Part shown: in pieces, positions 1 through 5,345 of the stretch
Numbering within the stretch: the first letter of the stretch is position 1
Layout of the letters: each line of letters begins with the position of its first letter
Origin: Clostridia bacterium
GTDB lineage: Bacteria > Bacillota > Clostridia > Oscillospirales > CAG-272
Assembly: GCA_017411935.1 (NCBI GenBank)
Contig: JAFQPC010000118.1
Coordinates: 1 to 7,495, forward strand
DNA length: 7,495 nucleotides
Reading direction: 5' to 3'
Program-made: the position numbers and the translations under genes
The notes under the pieces: model-generated
Databases searched by the model: none
Told to the model about the DNA's origin: nothing
What the model saw: the letters and a program-made list of their open reading frames with translations, nothing else

Positions 1-249
1 AAAAGCAGTTCTTTCTTCATCGTATTGTTTTCCTTCTTCGGTATAATGCCCCGAACCGTCAAGCTCAATAACAAGATTTGCCTCTGCACAATAAAAATCT
101 GCGATATACTTACCGAGAACCTTTTGACGAGAAAAGCGGATGGGGTAGGTACGCAGAAAATCATACCAAAGGTGTTTTTCTTCTTTAGTCATATTTTTCC
201 GTAGCATTTTTGCGGTTGGAACGATGTCCTTATTATGTTTTCTTTGCAT
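1..249 (-). CDS. DUF559 domain endonuclease-like protein, N-terminal part (cut by window edge)
   Basis: The reverse strand gives 83 codons from ATG at 247-249 to the window edge with no stop, so the C-terminus is missing. The protein starts MQRKHNKDIVPTAKMLRKNM. It then carries the signature of DUF559, a family related to the Vsr/restriction-endonuclease fold: an EKHLWYDFLR helix (about residues 24-33), RFSRQKVLGKYIADFYC (about 37-53) and LVIELDGSGHY (about 57-67). The acidic residues in ADFYC and IELDG sit where the PD-(D/E)xK-like core has its metal-binding residues. DUF559 proteins are usually about 110-130 residues, so roughly two thirds is visible. The start is secured by GGAGGG six bases upstream, which lies at the edge of the hairpin element at 252-324. 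The biological role of these stand-alone proteins is not established; DNA nicking or cleavage is inferred from the fold. Confidence 0.85.
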   Translation of the reverse strand, partial: MQRKHNKDIVPTAKMLRKNMTKEEKHLWYDFLRTYPIRFSRQKVLGKYIADFYCAEANLVIELDGSGHYTEEGKQYDEERTAF

Positions 250-251
250 TA

Positions 252-324
252 CAATCCCTCCGTCACGCTACGCGTGCCACCTCCCTTTACACAAGGGAGG
301 CTTGCGCAGAACGCAATCTTTTTT
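252..324. repeat. Triple-hairpin palindromic element (REP/MITE-like)
   Basis: Three perfect stem-loops follow one another. Stem CACGC/GCGTG is at 264-268 and 272-276 with a 3-base loop. Stem CCTCCCTT/AAGGGAGG is at 280-287 and 293-300 with a 5-base loop. Stem TTGCG/CGCAA is at 302-306 and 312-316 with a 5-base loop, and six T follow at 319-324 on the plus strand. The stretch has no credible gene. From memory, and unverified here, closely similar sequences recur in many intergenic copies in gut Clostridia. Only one copy lies in this window, so its repeat status is inferred and its outer borders are approximate. Confidence 0.6.
256..261 (-). promoter_or_regulatory. Ribosome binding site of the DUF559 gene, at the edge of the hairpin repeat
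   Basis: On the minus strand GGAGGG is followed by a six-base spacer (ATTGTA) and the ATG at 249. This is a strong, well-spaced Shine-Dalgarno sequence and fixes the start. It lies at the end of the hairpin element, so the repeat and the gene are physically continuous. Confidence 0.7.
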
Positions 325-343
325 CTCGGCAAATTGAGTTTTG

Positions 344-847
344 TTATGTTAATTTGTTCAATAAAAAGCACGGGCGCTGACCAACTACAATCATATTTGT
401 TACATCAGAAATATCATAGTCGCTATTTTCATATGTCAACAAAAACTCTTGTTCACTCGGGTAAACAATTTCTTGACCGTACCAAGCTTTAGAGGATTGC
501 GGTGTAAGCTCTAAGTATATTATTTTACTTTCCGCCTCAAACGTTAGTATCGTGTGTACTTTGTTTTTCTTCTTGTTGTATAACAACCATATTTTGCTTG
601 AAACATTCAAACTGTCAAGTATTGATTTCATTACCAAAACCGCATCTACACAAGTACCGATTTTTTCTTTAAGCGTGACAGATGGATCTTGAACAGTATA
701 AACAGTTATTGAAAGATGATAGTAGTCATTATCAAATCCATTTTTCATATTCGGTTTATATTTTCGACCGTCAACAATGAAGCCGTATTCAAAACCGTTG
801 TTATATAATTTTGATTTTAGTATATTGCATATTTCTTTGATTGTCAT
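344..847 (-). CDS. Orphan protein, possible transglutaminase-like fold
   Basis: This gene encodes 167 residues from the ATG at 845-847 and ends at TAA 344-346. An in-frame GTG at 857-859 would add four residues, but GGGGTGA (856-862) is a good ribosome binding site eight bases before the ATG and would overlap the GTG, so I chose the ATG. I do not recognise a named family. Numbered from the ATG, a Cys in GTCVDA (C66), a His in KVHTILTF (H98) and a Glu in IYLELTP (E113) have the order and spacing of the Cys-His-Asp/Glu triad of transglutaminase-like proteins, with the Cys at the start of a helix and the His on a strand. That assignment is inference. No signal peptide or membrane segment is seen, so it is probably cytoplasmic. 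The gene is AT-rich (19 G+C in bases 541-600) compared with the genes to its right, suggesting accessory or transferred DNA. It has its own promoter at 905-933. Confidence 0.7.
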   Translation of the reverse strand: MTIKEICNILKSKLYNNGFEYGFIVDGRKYKPNMKNGFDNDYYHLSITVYTVQDPSVTLKEKIGTCVDAVLVMKSILDSLNVSSKIWLLYNKKKNKVHTILTFEAESKIIYLELTPQSSKAWYGQEIVYPSEQEFLLTYENSDYDISDVTNMIVVGQRPCFLLNKLT

Positions 848-855
848 TTTCAAGT

Positions 856-862
856 TCACCCC
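856..862 (-). promoter_or_regulatory. Ribosome binding site that selects the ATG at 847
   Basis: GGGGTGA on the minus strand matches most of the anti-Shine-Dalgarno complement and lies eight bases before the ATG at 845-847. The upstream in-frame GTG at 857-859 lies inside this site, so the site argues for the ATG start. Confidence 0.5.
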
Positions 863-904
863 ATCAAATTGTTGTTTCTTGTTTATAACTTATTTCACAT
901 CTAC

Positions 905-933
905 ATTATAGCATAAAAACCGCAGAAAATCAA
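905..933 (-). promoter_or_regulatory. Sigma-A-type promoter of the 344-847 gene
   Basis: On the minus strand there is -35 TTGATT (928-933), a 17-base spacer and -10 TATAAT (905-910), preceded by TGC so that it is also an extended -10. The predicted transcription start is near 898, giving a leader of about 50 bases. The -35 box is the loop of the terminator hairpin at 917-943, so the two elements overlap. Confidence 0.7.
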
Positions 934-943
934 TCTGCGGTTT
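914..943 (-). terminator. Factor-independent terminator of the MATE operon
   Basis: A perfect 10-bp stem pairs AAACCGCAGA (917-926) with TCTGCGGTTT (934-943) across a 7-base loop. On the minus strand it is followed by a short U run (five U) and lies about 70 bases after the stop of the last MATE gene. On the plus strand CTATTTTT follows, so it could act in both directions, though no plus-strand gene reads into it. Confidence 0.7.
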
Positions 944-965
944 CTATTTTTCTGTCGGTAGGTGG

Positions 966-994
966 TGTACTCTAAAACTGTCCTTAAGAGTACA
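966..994. repeat. 29-bp inverted repeat downstream of the MATE operon
   Basis: TGTACTCT (966-973) and AGAGTACA (987-994) are perfect 8-bp inverted arms around a 13-base centre. There is no T run next to it, so it is not a classical terminator. It lies between the last MATE stop codon and the terminator, and could be a 3'-UTR stem, a protein-binding palindrome or a small repeat. Function unknown. Confidence 0.5.
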
Positions 995-1014
995 GCCCAT
1001 TTGCGGTTTCTTTT

Positions 1015-2379
1015 TTATTCTTCCATAGTCTCCCTCCGCAACCGTCGGTAGAAGATGAAAAAAAGCACAATTCCCACAGTGGCAACGAGCCACCACGAAA
1101 TTGGATACGAATAGTAGATGCTGGCGCTCGTTCCGATGACGGGAACGATAAAGAGCGTCCAAAAAATACGAAAAAGACAGTAGCCTTGCAAATAATTAAA
1201 CATCGAATAGATCGATTGCCCCATACCAAGGAGCGCGTTTCCAAATGCCTCGGTCAAGGGGAGCAGGAAGGAAAACGGAAGCAAAAGGAAAAGTCTCTGC
1301 ACCGCAAAGCGAAGCACCTCGGCGTTTTCGGGCGCGTAAAGTCCAACCAGTGGCTCGCGGAACATCAGAATCACAGCAGAACCGAGTACGGCAATGCAAA
1401 GTGAAAATGTGATCGATGCCCCAAGAATCCTCGGAAGATTACGGGGCTTCTTTGCTCCCACGTTCTGACCGACAAAGGTCTGTGTTGCCTGACCGACTGC
1501 GGTCATTGGTGTATACACGAAATTTTCCAAATTATACGCCGCCGAGTTTCCTGCCATCATCGCGTCCCCGAACCGATTGATCGAGGATTGAATCAACACG
1601 TTGGATAGCGAGAGCAACGAGGACTGAATGCCCGAGGGGATTCCGATATAGAGCATGCGTCCGAGCACCGAACGATGAAAGCGAAGCTTTCTCGGCGAGA
1701 AGTGAACGACACCGCCATGACGGGACAAAAAGACAAGGATCATTCCCGCCGAAACATATTGCGACAAAACCGTAGCAAGCGCCACACCGTCCACGCCGCG
1801 TCCCAATACGGCAACAAAAATCACGTTGAGCACAACGTTGAGGATCCCCGAAAAGCTCAAAAAAAGCAACGGATGCTTGGTATCTCCCGAGGAGCGAAGC
1901 ACCGCGGCACAGTAATTATACAAGAGCAAAGCGGGAATTCCGCAAAAAATAATCCGAAGATACAACGTCGCTTGTCCGTGCACGATGTCGGGGGTATCCA
2001 TCAAACGAAGAAGCTCGGGCGCCAAAAGAACGCCAAGCACGGAAACGAAAACTCCGAGCAGTACCGCCAAAAGCACCGAGCTGTGCACGACTTCGCTCAC
2101 ACGCTGATGCTCCTTCGCACCGATATACTGCGCCACAAGCACTCCCGCACCAACCGACAAACCCATGAAAAGATTGACGATCACGTTAAAAAGTGAGCCT
2201 GTGCTTCCCACGGCGGCAAGAGCTTCCTGCCCACGAAAAAATCCGACCACCGCCACGTCGACGGCATTATATGCCGTTTGCAACAGTGCTGTCACGATCA
2301 TCGGAACGGCAAAAACAATCAGCTTTCCCAAGAATGGTCCTTCGGTCAGATCTTTTTCGCCTTTTTTCATCAAAATCAT
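1015..2379 (-). CDS. MATE-family multidrug efflux transporter (third gene of the array)
   Basis: This gene encodes 454 residues, the normal length for a 12-helix MATE exporter (NorM/MepA/DinF superfamily), which expels cationic drugs or metabolites by Na+ or H+ antiport across the cytoplasmic membrane. Visible marks are TEGPFLGKL at the N-terminus (12-20), YNAVDVAVVG in TM1 with the family aspartate (D41), LFMGLSVGAGVLVAQ (70-84), RSSGDTKHPLLFL (162-174) and YIGIPSGIQ (244-252), which opens the second six-helix half. The reading frame extends upstream to 2493, but that part lies inside the preceding gene. The ATG at 2377-2379 overlaps the preceding stop as ATGA and has AGAGG ten bases upstream, so translation is probably coupled. 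It is the most GC-rich of the three (32 G+C in bases 1561-1620). TM1 has GFFRG where the other two have GRFRG. The substrate cannot be told from sequence. Confidence 0.93.
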   Translation of the reverse strand: MILMKKGEKDLTEGPFLGKLIVFAVPMIVTALLQTAYNAVDVAVVGFFRGQEALAAVGSTGSLFNVIVNLFMGLSVGAGVLVAQYIGAKEHQRVSEVVHSSVLLAVLLGVFVSVLGVLLAPELLRLMDTPDIVHGQATLYLRIIFCGIPALLLYNYCAAVLRSSGDTKHPLLFLSFSGILNVVLNVIFVAVLGRGVDGVALATVLSQYVSAGMILVFLSRHGGVVHFSPRKLRFHRSVLGRMLYIGIPSGIQSSLLSLSNVLIQSSINRFGDAMMAGNSAAYNLENFVYTPMTAVGQATQTFVGQNVGAKKPRNLPRILGASITFSLCIAVLGSAVILMFREPLVGLYAPENAEVLRFAVQRLFLLLPFSFLLPLTEAFGNALLGMGQSIYSMFNYLQGYCLFRIFWTLFIVPVIGTSASIYYSYPISWWLVATVGIVLFFIFYRRLRRETMEE

Positions 2380-3767
2380 ATTGTTCTTGCCTCTGTGGTC
2401 GGTCGCACAAGCCGTCGGTAATACACGATCAGGCAAACGATGTACGCGATGATCGTCAAAATCCACGAAATGGCATACGAAATATACACGCATTCAATTT
2501 GCGGGAAAATCTTAAATACCGTTTCCAACCACAAAATACGGAAGGCACACGCACCGAGCAGAGAGATCACCATTGCCGTGATCGACTTGCCCATACCGCG
2601 CATCGTACCGCAAAGAACTTCCATAATACCGCACAAAAAATACAAGAGCATAATAAAATTCATTCTTCGGAATGCCGCATCCATCACCGCTTCGCGAAGC
2701 GCACCCTCGGCGGAAACGTAAAGACCGACAAAGAATTCGCGGAACAAGAAGAAAAATCCCGCCATCACAAGACCGATCACCGTAACGCAAATCGCGCACA
2801 ACAGTGTGATCTTCTTGATATTGTGATATTTTTTCGCCCCCATATTCTGTCCGACAAAGGTCAGTGCCGCATGATAGACCGAGTTCATCGCGATATACAC
2901 AAAACCCTCGATATTTGAGCCTGCCGCATTGCCTGCCATCACGATGTCGCCAAAGCTGTTGATCGACGATTGGATCAGCACGTTCGAGAAAGAAAAGAGA
3001 CAGCCCTGAATGCCCGAGGGGATTCCGATGTAAAGGATCTTTTTGACGATCTTTGCGTCAAGACCAAGCTTTTTCGGAGTAAAACGAATACAGGTATCGG
3101 AGCGCATCATAAAGACGAGGATCATAATTGCCGAAAGATATTGCGAAACGATCGTCGCGATCGCAACTCCCTCAACGCCCATACCGAATGCCGCCACGAA
3201 AAAGAAGTTGAGCACCACGTTGACCACACCCGAGATCGTCAGAAAGATCAAGGGGTGCTTGGTATCTCCCATCGAGCGTACCATCGAGGCGCAGTAGTTA
3301 TAGAGCATCGACGCGGGAACACCGCAAAGAATAATTCGCAAATACAGCGTCGCACTCGCGAGTACCGTATCGGGGGTATCCATCAAAACGAGCAACTGCG
3401 GTGCGAAAATGAAACCGACCACCGCTACGATCACGCCGAGAACGACCGAAAGCAAGACCGAGTTATGTACAACTTTTTCGACGCGTTCGTGATCGTTCGC
3501 GCCGATCGCATGCGCTACAAGAACACCTGCACCGACCGAAAGCCCCATAAAAAGACCGACGATCAGATTGGTCAGCGCACCCGTACAGCCGACGGCGGCA
3601 AGCGCGAGCTCTCCGCGGAAGCGTCCGACGACCACAAGGTCTGCCGCATTATAAAGGGTCTGCAAAAGACCCGTCAGCACCAAAGGAATCAAAAATAGAA
3701 TGATCTTTTTGAGGAAGGGTCCCTCGGTCATATTAATTTCTTTCTGCGTATCTTTCGAACGAACCAT
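2376..3767 (-). CDS. MATE-family multidrug efflux transporter (second gene of the array)
   Basis: This gene encodes 463 residues. It is a full-length MATE exporter and a clear paralogue of both neighbours. It shows NMTEGPFLKKI (12-22), YNAADLVVVGRFRGELALAAVG with the TM1 aspartate D43, LFMGLSVGAGVLVAH (72-86), MGDTKHPLIFL (166-176) and YIGIPSGIQ (246-254). The frame is open to a TTG at 3771-3773, but AAAGGGG at 3774-3780 would abut that TTG and is ideally placed, six bases away, for the ATG at 3765-3767, which I chose. Twelve bases separate the start from the stop of the preceding MATE gene, and the ribosome binding site touches that stop, so the genes are co-transcribed and probably translationally linked. 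It ends in TGA at 2376-2378, overlapping the next start. A 24-base stretch (3006-3029) is identical to 1624-1647 in the next gene. Confidence 0.94.
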   Translation of the reverse strand: MVRSKDTQKEINMTEGPFLKKIILFLIPLVLTGLLQTLYNAADLVVVGRFRGELALAAVGCTGALTNLIVGLFMGLSVGAGVLVAHAIGANDHERVEKVVHNSVLLSVVLGVIVAVVGFIFAPQLLVLMDTPDTVLASATLYLRIILCGVPASMLYNYCASMVRSMGDTKHPLIFLTISGVVNVVLNFFFVAAFGMGVEGVAIATIVSQYLSAIMILVFMMRSDTCIRFTPKKLGLDAKIVKKILYIGIPSGIQGCLFSFSNVLIQSSINSFGDIVMAGNAAGSNIEGFVYIAMNSVYHAALTFVGQNMGAKKYHNIKKITLLCAICVTVIGLVMAGFFFLFREFFVGLYVSAEGALREAVMDAAFRRMNFIMLLYFLCGIMEVLCGTMRGMGKSITAMVISLLGACAFRILWLETVFKIFPQIECVYISYAISWILTIIAYIVCLIVYYRRLVRPTTEARTI

Positions 3768-3779
3768 AGACAACCCCTT

Positions 3780-5159
3780 TCATTTTGAACTTTTGAGTGA
3801 CAACAAATCGTCCTTTACCTGTTTTCGATAGACTAAAATCAAACAAATTGTACAAAATGCAGAAATAATCACATACGAAATTGGAAAGGTCATTATTACA
3901 CATTCGTAGAATGGAAAAATCGGAAAAATTACCTGCAACCAAAAAATACGGAACACAAACGCGCCGAAAATAGTTGCACAAAGTGCCAACACAGATTTAC
4001 CGAGACCACGAAGTGCGCCTGTTAAGGTTTCCTGAAAACCGCAGAAGAAATAAAGCGGAAACATCGTCAAAAATCGCTTAACCGCGTACGATTTCACCTC
4101 GGCATTTCCGTCAGACATATAAAGCCCCAAAAAGAAATCACGGAAAAACCAAAGTAACAAACAACCCGCAACACCAACAACGAAACAGCATCCCATCGTT
4201 TGCAAAATCACCCGCTTGATATTTCGGTATTTTTTTGCGCCTACGTTGTGACCGACAAAAGTCAGCGATGAGTGATAAAAGGAATTCATCAAAATTCCAA
4301 TAAAGTTTTCAAGACTGCTTGCCGCCGCATTTCCTGCGATTGCCGCTTCTCCAAATCCGTTCACCGACGAATGAATCATTAGATTCGGTAAAGCAAATGC
4401 ACAGGATTGAAGTCCGGATGGAAGCCCGATATACATCATTCTCCCAACGATTTTACGGTCAAAGCGAAGTTCTGAAAAGCGAAAACGGATACAGCTTTTC
4501 GAACGCATCATATAGATAAGAATCATCCCTGCAGAAAGATATTGCGAGAGGATCGTTGCTAAAGCAACTCCGTCCACGCTCATTCCCAAAACCGCCACAA
4601 AAACAAGGTTCAAGAATACGTTAACTACTCCCGAAAGCGTCAGAAAGATCAAAGGATGTTTCGTATCTCCCGTAGAACGAACCATCGCAGAACAATAATT
4701 ATAGATCATCGAGGCGGGAGTTCCGCAAAAAATAATTCGGAGATATAATACCGCAGAATTTATCACGGTTTCGGGAATGGAAACCAACCGTAAGAGATAA
4801 GGAGCCAAAATCCAGCCGATCACACCGACGATCACACCGAATAGGACGGCGAGCATAATTGCGTTATGTACCGTTTTTTTGACCTGCTCCTTTTCTCCCG
4901 CCCCAAGCTGTTGTGCGACCATCACGCCTGCTCCTACCGAAAGTCCCATAAAAAGACCGACGATCAAGGTCGTGATGGAACCATTTCCGCCCACCGCAGC
5001 CAACGCAAGCTCTCCGCGAAAGCGTCCGACAATGGCAAGATCCGCCGCATTGTAAAAGGTCTGCAAAAATCCGGTAATCATCACAGGAATCGTAAAACAG
5101 ATGATCTTTTTGAGAAACGGACCCTCGGTCATATTCAATTCCTGACGTTTGGTTGCCAT
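3780..5159 (-). CDS. MATE-family multidrug efflux transporter (first gene of the array)
   Basis: This gene encodes 459 residues and is promoter-proximal in the array. It has the same landmarks as its paralogues: MTEGPFLKKII (10-20), YNAADLAIVGRFRGELALAAVG with TM1 aspartate D40, LFMGLSVGAGVMVAQ (69-83), a GDTKHPLIFL segment and YIGLPSGLQ at the start of the second half. The frame is open to 5288, but that extension would run through the promoter and leader. The ATG at 5157-5159 has GGAGGTG just upstream and gives the N-terminus shared with the second MATE gene. It is the most AT-rich of the three, especially its 3' end (16 G+C in bases 3841-3900), so it is either more diverged or of different origin. 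The expected role is drug or metabolite export with ion antiport; the substrate is unknown. Confidence 0.94.
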   Translation of the reverse strand: MATKRQELNMTEGPFLKKIICFTIPVMITGFLQTFYNAADLAIVGRFRGELALAAVGGNGSITTLIVGLFMGLSVGAGVMVAQQLGAGEKEQVKKTVHNAIMLAVLFGVIVGVIGWILAPYLLRLVSIPETVINSAVLYLRIIFCGTPASMIYNYCSAMVRSTGDTKHPLIFLTLSGVVNVFLNLVFVAVLGMSVDGVALATILSQYLSAGMILIYMMRSKSCIRFRFSELRFDRKIVGRMMYIGLPSGLQSCAFALPNLMIHSSVNGFGEAAIAGNAAASSLENFIGILMNSFYHSSLTFVGHNVGAKKYRNIKRVILQTMGCCFVVGVAGCLLLWFFRDFFLGLYMSDGNAEVKSYAVKRFLTMFPLYFFCGFQETLTGALRGLGKSVLALCATIFGAFVFRIFWLQVIFPIFPFYECVIMTFPISYVIISAFCTICLILVYRKQVKDDLLSLKSSK

Positions 5160-5163
5160 CGCG

Positions 5164-5170
5164 CACCTCC
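5164..5170 (-). promoter_or_regulatory. Ribosome binding site of the first MATE gene
   Basis: GGAGGTG on the minus strand ends four bases before the ATG at 5159. It is a near-perfect Shine-Dalgarno sequence and settles the start against the longer open frame that reaches 5288. Confidence 0.8.
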
Positions 5171-5176
5171 GATGTT

Positions 5177-5197
5177 TAAGAAAACAAAGTTTTCTTA
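5177..5197 (-). promoter_or_regulatory. Palindrome/hairpin in the MATE operon leader, possible operator
   Basis: TAAGAAAAC (5177-5185) and GTTTTCTTA (5189-5197) form a perfect 9-bp inverted repeat around three bases. It begins about four bases after the predicted transcription start (near 5201) and ends six bases before the ribosome binding site. The position suits a repressor operator overlapping the start region, or an RNA stem in the leader. It is AT-rich and not followed by a U run, so it is not a terminator. No regulator gene is in the window. Confidence 0.5.
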
Positions 5198-5207
5198 TTC
5201 TCCGTAC

Positions 5208-5236
5208 ATTATAGGACGATTTCAAAGAAAAGTCAA
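5208..5236 (-). promoter_or_regulatory. Sigma-A-type promoter of the MATE operon
   Basis: On the minus strand there is -35 TTGACT (5231-5236), a 17-base spacer and a perfect -10 TATAAT (5208-5213). The predicted start is near 5201, giving a leader of about 42 bases to the ATG at 5159. No other good promoter was seen between the three MATE genes, which fits one transcript. Confidence 0.78.
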
Positions 5237-5281
5237 GGCTTTTGGGGAAACTTTTATGAAAAGAAAAATTGGAGTTCAAGA

Positions 5282-5310
5282 TTGACAAAAGACAGGCGGT
5301 GTGCTATAAT
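5282..5310 (+). promoter_or_regulatory. Consensus sigma-A promoter of the hisS operon
   Basis: Perfect TTGACA (5282-5287), a 17-base spacer and perfect TATAAT (5305-5310), preceded by TGC (extended -10). The predicted start is near 5317, so the hisS leader is only about 29 bases. It is divergent from the MATE promoter, with 45 bases between the two -35 boxes. Both boxes match consensus exactly, so high constitutive expression is expected. Confidence 0.85.
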
Positions 5311-5345
5311 AAAATGAATATGTTTTTTGAAAGGATAATTTCAAT

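Noticed and set aside
302..324. Hairpin plus six T as a plus-strand terminator
   Set aside because: It has the right look, but the stem is only 5 bp and no plus-strand gene precedes it. It is better explained as part of the repeat element.
252..324. CRISPR-like array
   Set aside because: The three stems differ in sequence, there are no regular spacers, and no cas gene is present.
235..492. Plus-strand open frame of 85 codons across the hairpin element
   Set aside because: Its N-terminal half is the translated repeat and the rest is antisense to the 344-847 gene. There is no ribosome binding site and no protein-like composition.
2380..2493. N-terminal extension of the third MATE gene
   Set aside because: It lies wholly inside the preceding MATE gene and its residues do not match the family. 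The ATGA overlap gives a better start.
1675..3698. Plus-strand open frames of 173, 241 and 242 codons opposite the MATE genes
   Set aside because: Their products are rich in Arg, His, Asn and Lys, as expected for the antisense of hydrophobic membrane proteins, and they lack start signals. The MATE frames are certain.
5160..5201. Riboswitch upstream of the MATE operon
   Set aside because: The leader is about 42 bases and mostly one simple hairpin; there is no room for an aptamer I can recognise.
5311..5345. T-box or other riboswitch controlling hisS
   Set aside because: The leader from the predicted start near 5317 is only about 29 bases, too short for a T-box, and no terminator precedes hisS.
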